Below the pieces are notes generated by a model. It was not told the DNA's origin, did not search any database, and was given only the letters and a program-made list of their open reading frames with translations. From NCBI GenBank assembly GCA_024639935.1, contig JAHEFZ010000008.1, forward strand, positions 1 to 64,000: a stretch of 64,000 bases of DNA, in the 5' to 3' direction. Position 1 is the stretch's first letter. Every line of letters begins with the position of its first letter. The position numbers and the translations under genes are program-made. Shown in pieces: positions 43,497 to 52,829 of this stretch. This DNA comes from Microbacteriaceae bacterium (GTDB lineage Bacteria > Actinomycetota > Actinomycetes > Actinomycetales > Microbacteriaceae).

Positions 43497-43871
43497 ATGA
43501 GCGCCGCCGACATTGACGCCTACCTCGACACTGTCCCCGAACCAAAAAAATCGACGTTGAACGAGATGCGCCGTCGAATCCTTGCTGTTGTTCCGGACGC
43601 GGAGCAGAAGATCTCGTATCAAATGCCGGCTTTTGCGGTGGGGGGGAAAGTCGTCGCCGGATTCGCGGCGTTCAAGAACCACCTCGCGTATCTTCCCCAC
43701 AGTGGCCGGGTATTGAGTCAACTCGATAGCGAACTGACAGGTTTCGTGCGGACACACGGATCGCTGCATTTTGCCATCGACCAACCGCTTTCAGAAGAAC
43801 TTATCGCCGGGCTGATAGACGCCAAAATGCGCGTCCTCGAGTCTGACGGAAACTGGACGCGCCCCGAATAA
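43497..43871 (+). CDS. DUF1801 domain protein
   Basis: 124 residues; the fold includes IDAYLDTVPEPKKSTLNEMRR, EQKISYQMPAFAVGGK, FAAFKNHLAYLPHSG and the last helix IAGLIDAKMRVLES. This is the DUF1801 family (YdhG/YdeI-like; one Bacillus member, Fra, is an iron chaperone). AAGGA precedes the ATG, and a TAAGGT hexamer upstream could be its -10. Function here unknown. Confidence 0.87.
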   Translation: MSAADIDAYLDTVPEPKKSTLNEMRRRILAVVPDAEQKISYQMPAFAVGGKVVAGFAAFKNHLAYLPHSGRVLSQLDSELTGFVRTHGSLHFAIDQPLSEELIAGLIDAKMRVLESDGNWTRPE

Positions 43872-43945
43872 TGCGGGGGACACGTTGTCCACAGAGTCGT
43901 GTTGTGTGGCTTTGCTGAGCCTCGTTCATGGTGGGATTGGTGCGA

Positions 43946-43981
43946 GGAGTGGGGCTTTCATGGAGCGTGGAGCCCCGCTCC
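43946..43981 (+). terminator. Hairpin terminator after DUF1801 gene
   Basis: GGAGTGGGGCT (43946-43956) pairs with AGCCCCGCTCC (43971-43981) with one G-U pair, followed by TTTCC. It separates the DUF1801 gene from the next MFS promoter. Confidence 0.6.
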
Positions 43982-43992
43982 TTTCCGGTTGG

Positions 43993-43998
43993 TAGGGT
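43993..43998 (+). promoter_or_regulatory. -10 element TAGGGT, leaderless start of MFS gene
   Basis: TAGGGT ends six bases before ATG 44005. Confidence 0.5.
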
Positions 43999-44004
43999 GA
44001 ACCC

Positions 44005-45201
44005 ATGACAAAAACGGTGAGCCAGTACCGGTCCTCGGTCTGGTTCGTGACCGTCTTTTCGATGTTCTTTGGCCGCGGGATTCTCAACGCCTCCTGGACG
44101 AGTCGTGGCCCGGATGTTCGCGACACACTCGGAGTGTCGACCGCGGATATGGGGATTATTGCAACCGTGTTCGCCGCCGGCGCGATCATCGGCGTTCTTG
44201 CATCGGGCTCCATCATTGAACGTTACGGGTCGCGCGTGATGGCGCTAGGAACGTATATCGTCATGCCGATCTCGCTCATCGCGGCGATTTTTGGAATTCA
44301 GACCCATTCATTTTTTGCCACCACCGTTGCGTTGTTCTTTTTTGGGCTTCCGTTCGGTGCCGCGGATTACGTGTCGAACATCGAGGCTTCTGAACTGGAT
44401 CGCGCATCGGCAAAGAGCAGACTGCCCATGCTGCACGGCGGATATTCGATCGGAGTTTTGGTCGGCGCGTTGATTACCAGTGTCTTGATTCTGGCCAATG
44501 TCCCTATCGAAATTCAGCTAGTCGGAACCGCGGTTCTGATCGGGGGCTGGACGTTATATCGAGTGTCCGGTTTGCCGGCGCACCACGGCAAACACCCTGA
44601 CCACGAGAGCGGCACGAAAACCGCTCGAATCGTGCAGACTCCCGAGGGTCGCCGTCGGACCCACCTCATCTCGGTTATCGCGTTCGTGTTTGTTTTTGCC
44701 GAAGGGGCTGCCGCGGTTTTCATTCCTCTCGCCCTAACGGAAGCGGGTCGGTCTCCCGCGGAAGCTGCGTTCGCCTACACGCTCTACTCGCTCGGAATGG
44801 CCTTCTCGCGAGTCGTGGGTGGCCGCATCGTCGATCGTATTGGTCGTCGTGCGGTGGTGTTGTATTCCTCGGTGTTGTGTGCTTTTGGTGTCGGCCTTTT
44901 CTCCTTCGCGCAGTTCGCTCCGGTTGAATATGTCGCTGTCCTCTTTTGGGGAGTAGGCGGTTCGCTGTCCATCGCCATGTCCGTTTCCGCCGTTTCGGAC
45001 AACAAATCGACGCTCACCCAAGCCCAGAGCACGCTGTGGACATGGGTTTACTTCGCCAATCTCGGAGTCGGCCCGGTGTTGGGTGGAATTTCGATTGTGA
45101 CGGGAATCTTTGGTTCGTTCCTCGTGCCGGTCATCCTTTTGGTGGGCGCCGCGTCGATCAGCTCTGTCACTCGACCGGATCCGGAACTCACGCGCACCTA
45201 A
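44005..45201 (+). CDS. MFS transporter
   Basis: 398 residues with about twelve helices. SSVWFVTVFSMFFGRGILNA, GIIATVFAAGAIIGVLASGS and the family loop GGRIVDRIGRRAVVLYSS mark the major facilitator superfamily; the FUCP/BacE-like branch is plausible. Substrate unknown. The gene has its own leaderless-type promoter and precedes the glycine riboswitch, with no sign of glycine linkage. Confidence 0.88.
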   Translation: MTKTVSQYRSSVWFVTVFSMFFGRGILNASWTSRGPDVRDTLGVSTADMGIIATVFAAGAIIGVLASGSIIERYGSRVMALGTYIVMPISLIAAIFGIQTHSFFATTVALFFFGLPFGAADYVSNIEASELDRASAKSRLPMLHGGYSIGVLVGALITSVLILANVPIEIQLVGTAVLIGGWTLYRVSGLPAHHGKHPDHESGTKTARIVQTPEGRRRTHLISVIAFVFVFAEGAAAVFIPLALTEAGRSPAEAAFAYTLYSLGMAFSRVVGGRIVDRIGRRAVVLYSSVLCAFGVGLFSFAQFAPVEYVAVLFWGVGGSLSIAMSVSAVSDNKSTLTQAQSTLWTWVYFANLGVGPVLGGISIVTGIFGSFLVPVILLVGAASISSVTRPDPELTRT

Positions 45202-45250
45202 ACCTCTAAAGGAACGCCGAGTCGGTCCGAACTCGCGAGGGGTTTGGCGT

Positions 45251-45256
45251 TAGACT
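45251..45256 (+). promoter_or_regulatory. -10 element TAGACT of the glycine riboswitch/gcv transcript
   Basis: TAGACT would place the transcript start near 45263, about 22 bases before the first aptamer stem. No clear -35 is seen. Confidence 0.4.
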
Positions 45257-45284
45257 TTCCCCACAACTTAAGATGACCGCTCAT

Positions 45285-45453
45285 CGATGCGGGAGAGACC
45301 GGCCCCGAGCCGGTCACCGAAGGAGCAAGCCTCCCCGCCAATCTCTCAGGTACGCGTACCGCATCGTCAGGTCACTCTGGAAAGCGAAGCCCGGGCTTCC
45401 GCCGTAGGGGAAAGTGTGCAACTCGCACGAAACTCTCAGGCACAGAAACAGAG
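45285..45453 (+). promoter_or_regulatory. Tandem glycine riboswitch
   Basis: Two glycine aptamers in series. Aptamer 1 (45285-45366) is closed by CGATGC/GCATCG and carries CCGAAGGAGCAAGC and AATCTCTCAGGTAC. Aptamer 2 (45375-45453) is closed by CTCTG/CAGAG and carries GCCGTAGGGGAAAG and AAACTCTCAGGCAC. A linker of about eight bases joins them. Glycine binding normally switches on the glycine cleavage operon. The gcvT ribosome site GGAG (45495-45498) lies in a small hairpin (GACT/AGTC, 45488-45500), which suggests translational control. Confidence 0.95.
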
Positions 45454-45503
45454 GGGGAGTCCCGTCGCCGATCGCCGGCAACGAGTCGACTTTCGGAGTC
45501 TTC

Positions 45504-46616
45504 GTGACTGAATCCCTCAAACTCTCTCCTCTCGATGGAATTCATCGCGAGCTCGGCGCATCGTTTACTGATTTCGCTGGATGGGACATGCCCGTCCGTT
45601 ATTCATCGGATTTAGCCGAGCATCACGCAGTTCGTTCCGCGGCCGGAATTTTTGATCTGTCGCACATGGCCGAGATCTATGTGGGTGGGCCAGGAGCGGG
45701 AGCCGCGCTGGATTTCGCGCTCTCGGGAATACTGTCGAACATTCCTCTCGGTCGGGCAAAGTATTCACTTCTCCTCAACAATCAGGGGTGCATCGTCGAC
45801 GACCTCGTTGTCTATCGCACGGGTGATGAAGAATTCTTGGTTGTGGCGAATGCGGGAAATCGTCATGTCGCCGTTGAGGCAATTCGCGAACGAGCGCGTG
45901 GTTTCGAATGCGTCGTCAGGGACGATTCCGACAGTGTCGCCCTCGTCGCCATTCAGGGGCCAAACTCGCTCGACATCCTTGAGAACATTGACGGACTCGA
46001 AGCCGGCGGCCTTGCGGAACTCGGATACTACCGATGCCTCTCGGCGACATTCCGCGGCACCACGGTTCTGATTGGACGCACCGGCTACACCGGCGAAGAC
46101 GGATTCGAGGTTTATGTTCCGGCGTCGGATGCGGCCGAATTGTGGCGCGCAGCAACCGTCGCCGGAGAATCACGCGGGCTTCAGGCGTGCGGACTTGCCT
46201 GTCGCGATACCCTGCGCCTCGAAGCGGGGATGCCACTGTACGGACATGAACTCAATGAATCCCTCAAACCGGTGCAGGTCAATGCCGCACGTGCCGTCGA
46301 TCTGACCAAAGATAACTTCGTCGGGCGCGATGGAATTATGGCTGGGGTAACGGCAAGCGCTGCGGTTCTCGTTGGGCTGAAATCGGATGGAAAACGCGCT
46401 GGCCGCGCCGACTATGCCGTCGAGTCGAACGGTCGCACCATTGGCACCGTAACGAGCGGAGCTCTGTCACCCACTCTCGGGTATCCCATCGCTTTCGCAC
46501 TGATTGAGCCGGAATTTGCCGAACTTGGTACCGTTGTCAGCATCGATGTCCGAGGAACGGCAATTCCCGCAACCGTTGTATCCCTTCCCTTCTACTCTCG
46601 AAAGGCACGCGCATGA
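45504..46616 (+). CDS. gcvT: Glycine cleavage system T protein (aminomethyltransferase)
   Basis: 370 residues from GTG 45504, with GGAG five bases upstream; the longer frame lies within the riboswitch. Motifs: [32 protein letters not shown], and [14 protein letters not shown]. It transfers the aminomethyl group from lipoyl-GcvH to tetrahydrofolate, yielding 5,10-methylene-THF and ammonia. First gene of gcvT-gcvH-gcvP, overlapping gcvH as ATGA. Confidence 0.95.
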   Translation: MTESLKLSPLDGIHRELGASFTDFAGWDMPVRYSSDLAEHHAVRSAAGIFDLSHMAEIYVGGPGAGAALDFALSGILSNIPLGRAKYSLLLNNQGCIVDDLVVYRTGDEEFLVVANAGNRHVAVEAIRERARGFECVVRDDSDSVALVAIQGPNSLDILENIDGLEAGGLAELGYYRCLSATFRGTTVLIGRTGYTGEDGFEVYVPASDAAELWRAATVAGESRGLQACGLACRDTLRLEAGMPLYGHELNESLKPVQVNAARAVDLTKDNFVGRDGIMAGVTASAAVLVGLKSDGKRAGRADYAVESNGRTIGTVTSGALSPTLGYPIAFALIEPEFAELGTVVSIDVRGTAIPATVVSLPFYSRKARA

Positions 46617-46984
46617 GCATCCCTACCGACCTTCAGTACACCAGTGAACACGAATGGGTTCGTTTCGACGGCGACCTCGCTGTTGTGGGAATCACACAGT
46701 ACGCCGCCGACGCTCTCGGTGACATCGTCTATGTCGACCTCCCCAAGGCAGGGAAGACAATCGTCGCGGGCAGTGTCGTTGGAGAAGCCGAATCGACGAA
46801 GTCTGTCGGGGAACTGTTTGCGCCCGTCTCAGGCGAAATCGTCGAGGGGAATCAATCGGTCGTTGACTCGCCCGAGCTTGTAAACTCTGACCCGTACGGT
46901 GATGGCTGGCTCTTTTCCGTTCGCGTTTCGAGTCTCGGCGAGCTGATTTCCGCCGACGCCTACGCGGCACTCATTGCGGAGTAA
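46613..46984 (+). CDS. gcvH: Glycine cleavage system H protein
   Basis: 123 residues, standard length. The lipoylated lysine is K63 in [20 protein letters not shown]. The N-terminal [13 protein letters not shown] and the [17 protein letters not shown] part ([15 protein letters not shown]) are typical. It shuttles the aminomethyl intermediate between GcvP, GcvT and lipoamide dehydrogenase. Three bases separate it from gcvP. Confidence 0.96.
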   Translation: MSIPTDLQYTSEHEWVRFDGDLAVVGITQYAADALGDIVYVDLPKAGKTIVAGSVVGEAESTKSVGELFAPVSGEIVEGNQSVVDSPELVNSDPYGDGWLFSVRVSSLGELISADAYAALIAE

Positions 46985-46987
46985 CCC

Positions 46988-49945
46988 GTGAGTGAATTCC
47001 GTAACCGACACATCGGAACCGCCGGCGAAGCCCAGAGCATCATGCTGGGGTCTTTGGGGTACTCAACGCTCGACGAGTTGATGGACGCCGCGGTGCCTTC
47101 GGCGATCCGCCAAGAATCTTTTCTGTCCCGTATTCCTGACGCGGCCAGCGAACGAGAGACGCTCGCCGAACTTCGGGCGATAGCCCAAGAGAACACTGTT
47201 GGTCGCAACATGATCGGCCTTGGGTATTACGACTCGATCATGCCGAGCGTCATCAAACGGAACATCTTCGAAAACCCTTCGTGGTACACGGCGTATACGC
47301 CGTATCAACCAGAGATTTCACAAGGTCGTCTTGAGGCTCTGATCACATTTCAGACGATGGTGTGCGATTTGACCGGCATGGGCACTGCGAATGCCGGCAT
47401 GTTGGATGAAGCGTCCGCTGCGGCGGAAGCAATGCTCATGGCGCGTCGCGTCTCGGGAAGCGAATCTAACGTTTTCGTGGTCGACACTGACGCATTCCCT
47501 CAGACGAAAGCGGTCCTAACGACCCGAGCCGAACCAATCGGTGTCACTCTCAAATTTGTTGATTTTGCGGCTGGGGAGGTCGCCGGTGCGCTCGACGATG
47601 GCGCATTCGGCGCGCTCATTCAGTACCCGGGTTCGTCAGGGCGAATTCGCGATATCTCCGCGGACATCGCTGCCGTTAAGGGTGTCGGTGGTGTGGTTGT
47701 CGTTGCGAGTGACTTGCTTGCCCTCAACCTGCTCGTCTCGCCAGGGTCGCTCGGCGCTGAGATCGTCCTGGGCTCGTCGCAGCGCTTTGGTGTCCCCCTC
47801 GGTTTCGGGGGACCACACTCGGCGTTTTTCGCCGTGGCCCAGGGGCTCGAACGACAGATGCCTGGCCGGCTCATCGGTGTCTCGCGGGACGCCGACGGTC
47901 GACCCGCGTACCGCCTGACTCTGCAAGCTCGCGAACAGCACATTCGGCGAGACAAGGCGACTTCCAATATCTGTACGGCACAGGTTCTCCTCGCCGTTCT
48001 CGCGGCGATGTACGCCGTGTATCACGGACCGGGGGGGCTTCGGCAGATTGCAATCGATGTGGCGGAAAAGGCGAATCGATTCGCTCGTCGTGCATCGGCC
48101 GCCGGTCACGAGGTGGTTCATACCGACTTCTTTGACACTGTTCAGGTTCGCGTCAAGGGCGAGGCAAAGGTGCTGGCGTCGACGGCCCACGCCGCCGGTC
48201 TGTTGCTCCATGTGGTGGACGAGGACACTATTCAAATCAGTTTCGACGAATTGTCCACCGGTGTTGCAACGGGAATTCTGGCGGGGGGCGACGACGTTCT
48301 CATAGACCCGGTCTTTGGGCTCACTCCCGAGCCGATATCAGCAACCGTGCCGTCGGCCTCCGACACCTCGGTACCGAGCAGTCTTCTCCGCACGGACGAA
48401 ATCCTCACTCACCCGGTTTTCAACACCCACCACAGCGAAACATCGATGATGCGATTCCTCAAGCGTCTCGCGGACAAGGATTTCGCGCTCGACCGCGGGA
48501 TGATTCCTCTCGGGTCGTGCACGATGAAGCTCAATTCCGCGACCGAAATGGAAGCCGTCACGTGGCGCGAATTCGGCGGGGTACATCCCTTTGCGCCAGC
48601 AACGGATGTCGGCGGATACATGCTCCTCATTTCGCAGCTAGAAGAGTGGCTCACCGAATTGACGGGGTACGACACCGTCAGCCTCCAGCCGAACGCGGGC
48701 AGTCAAGGCGAACTCGCGGGCTTGCTCGCGATTCGCGGCTACCATCTCGCCCGCGGAGACCACCAGCGTGACACGTGTCTCATTCCCTCAAGCGCCCACG
48801 GTACCAACGCGGCATCCGCCGTCCTTGCGGGAATGAAGGTCGTGGTCGTGTCGTGCCGCGACAATGGTGACGTTGACATCGACGACCTTCGTGCCAAGAT
48901 TGCAGAACATGGTGACCGACTAGCGGCGCTCATGGTCACCTACCCATCCACTCACGGTGTGTATGAGCACGGAATTCGAGAAATTACCGCTGCCGTTCAC
49001 GACGCCGGTGGACAGGTCTACATCGACGGTGCAAACCTTAACGCGCTTCTCGGATTCGCGCGCTATGGCGATATCGGTGGTGACGTGTCACACCTCAACC
49101 TGCACAAGACTTTCGCTATTCCACACGGTGGAGGTGGACCCGGTGTTGGCCCGGTGGCCGCGAAGGCACACCTCGCGCCCTTCCTGCCCGGACACCCGAT
49201 GGCACAGGCGGTGTCCCACCCCGCGTTCGATTCGACAACTGGCGGTGCCGGACCGTACGTCCACGGCGGCGGTCCCGTCACTGCCGCACCCTTCGGTAGC
49301 CCGAGCATTCTTCCCATCTCGTGGGCCTATGTGCGCATGATGGGTTCGGACGGGCTTCGTCACGCGACCGCGGCAGCCGTTTTGTCGGCGAACTATGTCG
49401 CTACGCGACTCCGCGAGCACTATCCCGTTTTGTATGCGGGCGAGAACGGACTGGTTGCCCACGAGTGCATCCTTGATCTTCGCCCGCTCACTGCCGAAAC
49501 AGGAGTGACGGTCGACGACGTCGCCAAGCGACTGGTCGATTACGGTTTCCACGCACCGACGATGTCGTTCCCGGTTCCGGGAACGCTCATGGTCGAACCG
49601 ACGGAGAGCGAAGATCTTGGCGAACTCGATCGATTCATCGAAGCAATGATCGGCATTAGGCGCGAGGCAGACGCCGTCGCCTCTGGTGTATGGCCCGTGG
49701 AGGACAACCCATTGGTCAACGCCCCACACACTGCCGAGTGCCTCGTCGCAGGAGAGTGGAATCACGCGTATTCGCGTGAAATCGCGGCGTATCCGTTCCG
49801 CGGTGTCGTGTCCGACACGGTCTCGGGTCTGTTCTCCCGGGTCGATCAGCTTAAGTACTGGCCGCCAGTGCGCCGAGTCGACGGTGCCTATGGTGACCGG
49901 AACCTTGCGTGTGCTTGTCCTGACCCGTCCGCCTTCGCCGACTAA
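46988..49945 (+). CDS. gcvP: Glycine dehydrogenase (decarboxylating), full-length P protein
   Basis: 985 residues in one chain. The N-terminal half starts [19 protein letters not shown] and contains [16 protein letters not shown]; the C-terminal half contains GSCTMKLN and the PLP lysine near residue 706 in [18 protein letters not shown]. It decarboxylates glycine and loads the aminomethyl group on GcvH. Start GTG 46988. The lpd gene for the L protein is not in the window. Its stop overlaps the convergent CPBP gene by four bases. Confidence 0.96.
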   Translation: MSEFRNRHIGTAGEAQSIMLGSLGYSTLDELMDAAVPSAIRQESFLSRIPDAASERETLAELRAIAQENTVGRNMIGLGYYDSIMPSVIKRNIFENPSWYTAYTPYQPEISQGRLEALITFQTMVCDLTGMGTANAGMLDEASAAAEAMLMARRVSGSESNVFVVDTDAFPQTKAVLTTRAEPIGVTLKFVDFAAGEVAGALDDGAFGALIQYPGSSGRIRDISADIAAVKGVGGVVVVASDLLALNLLVSPGSLGAEIVLGSSQRFGVPLGFGGPHSAFFAVAQGLERQMPGRLIGVSRDADGRPAYRLTLQAREQHIRRDKATSNICTAQVLLAVLAAMYAVYHGPGGLRQIAIDVAEKANRFARRASAAGHEVVHTDFFDTVQVRVKGEAKVLASTAHAAGLLLHVVDEDTIQISFDELSTGVATGILAGGDDVLIDPVFGLTPEPISATVPSASDTSVPSSLLRTDEILTHPVFNTHHSETSMMRFLKRLADKDFALDRGMIPLGSCTMKLNSATEMEAVTWREFGGVHPFAPATDVGGYMLLISQLEEWLTELTGYDTVSLQPNAGSQGELAGLLAIRGYHLARGDHQRDTCLIPSSAHGTNAASAVLAGMKVVVVSCRDNGDVDIDDLRAKIAEHGDRLAALMVTYPSTHGVYEHGIREITAAVHDAGGQVYIDGANLNALLGFARYGDIGGDVSHLNLHKTFAIPHGGGGPGVGPVAAKAHLAPFLPGHPMAQAVSHPAFDSTTGGAGPYVHGGGPVTAAPFGSPSILPISWAYVRMMGSDGLRHATAAAVLSANYVATRLREHYPVLYAGENGLVAHECILDLRPLTAETGVTVDDVAKRLVDYGFHAPTMSFPVPGTLMVEPTESEDLGELDRFIEAMIGIRREADAVASGVWPVEDNPLVNAPHTAECLVAGEWNHAYSREIAAYPFRGVVSDTVSGLFSRVDQLKYWPPVRRVDGAYGDRNLACACPDPSAFAD

Positions 49946-50703
49946 GCGAACAAGCCGGGAAAGATCACGATCGCGAGCGGGTAGCCGACGAACGCGGCGG
50001 TGTCGATGAGCACGTGAGCAATGATTAATGGCGCGAGCCTTCGCTTCCACGCGTAGACCATTCCAAAAACAAGACCCATCGCGATGTTTCCGACGAACCC
50101 CCCGAACCCTTGGTACAGGTGGTAGGTACCGCGCAACACGGCGGCGGCGGTGATGATGATCCACGGCGACCATCCCAGCAACTTGAGTCGATCAAAAAGG
50201 TAGCCGACCACGATCACCTCTTCGCCGATTCCGGCGCGAAGAGCCCACAGAATCAGAACGGGGATCGTCCACCAGTGGGCATCGAGCGCACTGGGGACCA
50301 CAGTCACCCCGAGGTTGAGGGAACGCGCGGCAAGGTACACGCCAATTCCGGGGATGCCAATCAGTGCCGCGAGGCCGAAGCCAGTGGCAACCTCATTTCG
50401 CAGTTTTCGCCACGAAAAGCCATCTGCCCAGCCGACGCCGATAGCGCCCAGGCGCGGCGCGGTGTCTCGCCACACGAGCCACACCACGAGTGCGACGGGC
50501 GCGAGACCCGAGACGACGCCGAGCACTTGATAGATGAAGTCGAATAGTTCTTGCGTCGCAAGCGGCCGATTCAGTGTCGCCGTTTGCTGGGACAGGGGTG
50601 TCGGTTGGGTGAGGCGATTCGCGATTCCGACGACGGAATACAGAGCAGACATGCCGTAGCTCAACAGCAGAACCACGACGATTTCCCACTTTGCACGGGT
50701 CAT
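49942..50703 (-). CDS. CPBP family intramembrane metalloprotease
   Basis: 253 residues from ATG 50703 (AAGAGGAG upstream). It has several helices. The CPBP/Abi motifs are [13 protein letters not shown] (catalytic Glu-Glu), [14 protein letters not shown], and the last motif [16 protein letters not shown] with conserved His. These are Rce1-like membrane proteases. The target is unknown. It is divergent from the oligopeptide transporter operon. Confidence 0.9.
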   Translation of the reverse strand: MTRAKWEIVVVLLLSYGMSALYSVVGIANRLTQPTPLSQQTATLNRPLATQELFDFIYQVLGVVSGLAPVALVVWLVWRDTAPRLGAIGVGWADGFSWRKLRNEVATGFGLAALIGIPGIGVYLAARSLNLGVTVVPSALDAHWWTIPVLILWALRAGIGEEVIVVGYLFDRLKLLGWSPWIIITAAAVLRGTYHLYQGFGGFVGNIAMGLVFGMVYAWKRRLAPLIIAHVLIDTAAFVGYPLAIVIFPGLFA

Positions 50704-50771
50704 CGACAACTCCTCTTTCTCGTGCGCGGGCACGCAGAATTACTTTTTCTAATCTAACCGATTCATCTCGA

Positions 50772-50802
50772 TTGACATTTTTGGCCAAAAGGGCAATAGT
50801 CT
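50772..50802 (+). promoter_or_regulatory. Probable promoter of the oligopeptide ABC operon
   Basis: TTGACA (50772-50777) and TAGTCT (50797-50802) are separated by 19 bases. This is one of few places in the window with a clear -35 box. The mRNA would have a leader of about 60 bases with a strong GGAGG. Confidence 0.45.
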
Positions 50803-50871
50803 AGGCTGAACAATGGCATGGAACGCGCACCGCGCGTTGCTCATCCACCGTGCCTACCTAGGAGGAAATCA

Positions 50872-52680
50872 GTGAAAACCAAGCGAATTCTCGCTTCGGT
50901 AGCCGCCGTCGGAGCGAGCGCCATCGTTCTTTCCGGCTGTGCGCTTCCGTACCAATCCCAAGTCATTGAAGGAACATCGATTTCGGTCGCCTGGAATGAC
51001 ATTGCCTCGGAGTTCAACTCGGCATCCGCCAGCGGCAACAATGTTGCTAACGCGATCCCGGCTTACATCGCGAACTCTGGTTTTAACTACTACAACGCAA
51101 CGCCGGAACTTCTTAAGCAAGAAGAATTCGGAACATATGAGAAGACCAGCGATGAACCGCTCACGGTCAAGTACACGATCAACGACGCCGTCACGTGGTC
51201 AGATGGTGTCGCCGTTGACGGTGCCGACATGCTCCTCTCGTGGGTTGCCGGCTTTGGCTACTTCAAGAACGCCGATGGCTCGTACATGTTCCTCCACGCG
51301 GCTCCTCGCGATGACCTCGCGTCGACCATCCCGACGATTGACGGAAAGTCGCTCGAGTTCTCTTATGACAAGGCTTACGTCGACTGGGAAATCAACTTTG
51401 GTGTTGGTGTTTCGGCGCACGGTACCGTCATGATGGCATACCCCGAGATCACGGACCCCGCAGAGGCGAAGGCCAAGTTCATTGAAGCCGTCATGACTGG
51501 AGACGAAGCATGGCTCCAGCCTGTTGCGGACGCCTGGAACACGGGCTACCAGAAGACTGATGCAACGGCGGAAGAGACCGACCCGACGACTGGTTCGCTC
51601 AAGAACCTGTTCCTCTCGAACGGCCCTTACCGCGTTGAAGAGGTCGTCACCGATGACCACGTCACGCTCGTTGCGAACCCTCTCTACACCTGGGGCCCCT
51701 CGCCGAAGTACGAGCGCATCACCATCCGCGAAATTGCCGACCCGACCGCTGCTGTTCAGGCCGTCGACAACGGTGATGTTCAAGCCGCATCGGGACAGCC
51801 TACGGCTGACCTTTTGGCCCTCGTTCAGGGTCTCCAGAACGGTTCGTACGTCGGTGGTGACGAGGCTGCTTACGAGCACGTCGACCTCACTTTCAACAAC
51901 GGTGGACCGTTCGACCCCGCGGCATACGATGGGGACGCTGCTAAGGCACTCGCAGTTCGCCAGGCATTCTTGCTGACGATCCCGCGCGACCAGATCCTCG
52001 ACACCATCATCAAGCCCTTGAACCCGAACGCAGTTCTTCGTAACTCGCTGTTGACGATCCCCGGATCGCCCAACTACGACGCCATCGTTGCTGCCAACGG
52101 TTCGGACTTCTACTCGGGAACCGACGCCGAACGCGTAGACAAGGCGAAGGGCATTCTTGCCGACGCCGGAATCACGACGCCGATCGACGTCAAGTTCTGG
52201 TACCCCACTGGCAACGTTCGTCGCCAGCAGGAACTCGAACTGATCCAGGCGAACAGCCTTCAGGCCGGATTCAACGTCATTGACACGTCGGAACCGAACT
52301 GGGAGTTCACCGACCCGTCGATGTACGAGATCAACCCACACGACGCGGTCATCTTCGCATGGAGCTCGACCAGCCTCGCAATCACGGGTAACGACCAGCA
52401 GTACGGAACCGACAAGCCGTCGAACTTCCAGGACTACGCGAACTCGACGGTCGACGAAAACCTGTCGGCTCTCGAGACGGAACTCGACCCAGCCAAGCAG
52501 GTTGAACTGCAGACCGCCGTTGAGGCGGCTCTGTGGGGAGACGCTGCGTCGCTTCCGATCTTCCAGTTCCCCGGTTTGACTTGGTGGGACAACGGACTGA
52601 CCGGTGTTGTTCCGAACCCGCTGTCGCCGAACTACTTCTGGAACTACTGGGAGTGGGCGCCGGCTGCTGCAGCGCAGTAA
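50872..52680 (+). CDS. Peptide-type ABC transporter substrate-binding lipoprotein (SBP_bac_5)
   Basis: 602 residues from GTG 50872, with CTAGGAGG upstream. The signal peptide ends in VLSGCALP (Cys23). The large family 5 binding fold includes YTINDAVTWSDGVAVDGADM and GPYRVEEVV. It binds oligopeptides or related solutes for the permeases that follow. Codon use looks optimised, consistent with high expression. A stable hairpin follows the gene. Confidence 0.92.
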   Translation: MKTKRILASVAAVGASAIVLSGCALPYQSQVIEGTSISVAWNDIASEFNSASASGNNVANAIPAYIANSGFNYYNATPELLKQEEFGTYEKTSDEPLTVKYTINDAVTWSDGVAVDGADMLLSWVAGFGYFKNADGSYMFLHAAPRDDLASTIPTIDGKSLEFSYDKAYVDWEINFGVGVSAHGTVMMAYPEITDPAEAKAKFIEAVMTGDEAWLQPVADAWNTGYQKTDATAEETDPTTGSLKNLFLSNGPYRVEEVVTDDHVTLVANPLYTWGPSPKYERITIREIADPTAAVQAVDNGDVQAASGQPTADLLALVQGLQNGSYVGGDEAAYEHVDLTFNNGGPFDPAAYDGDAAKALAVRQAFLLTIPRDQILDTIIKPLNPNAVLRNSLLTIPGSPNYDAIVAANGSDFYSGTDAERVDKAKGILADAGITTPIDVKFWYPTGNVRRQQELELIQANSLQAGFNVIDTSEPNWEFTDPSMYEINPHDAVIFAWSSTSLAITGNDQQYGTDKPSNFQDYANSTVDENLSALETELDPAKQVELQTAVEAALWGDAASLPIFQFPGLTWWDNGLTGVVPNPLSPNYFWNYWEWAPAAAAQ

Positions 52681-52702
52681 CCGAATCATCGCATTATGGC
52701 TG

Positions 52703-52728
52703 GGGCCGGGCGTGAAAACGCCCGGCCC
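52703..52728 (+). terminator. Intercistronic hairpin after peptide-binding gene
   Basis: GGGCCGGGCG (52703-52712) pairs perfectly with CGCCCGGCCC (52719-52728) around TGAAAA, followed by TTCG. It likely attenuates or stabilises, keeping the binding protein more abundant than the permeases. Confidence 0.7.
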
Positions 52729-52829
52729 TTCGCCGATTAATTGCGTGAGCGAACGATGCGCGGAGGTAATGACTAGAATTACCCCAACACCCACACGCGT
52801 CCAACAATGCAGTTGCAGGTAGGAAAAGC

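Noticed and set aside
49088..50173. 361-codon minus-strand open frame opposite the end of gcvP
   Set aside because: Overlaps both gcvP and the CPBP gene; its translation is Arg-rich without a domain.
51199..52794. 531-codon minus-strand open frame opposite the peptide-binding lipoprotein gene
   Set aside because: Produced by the skewed codon use of a highly expressed gene; the protein-like translation is Arg/Val-rich without any recognisable domain.
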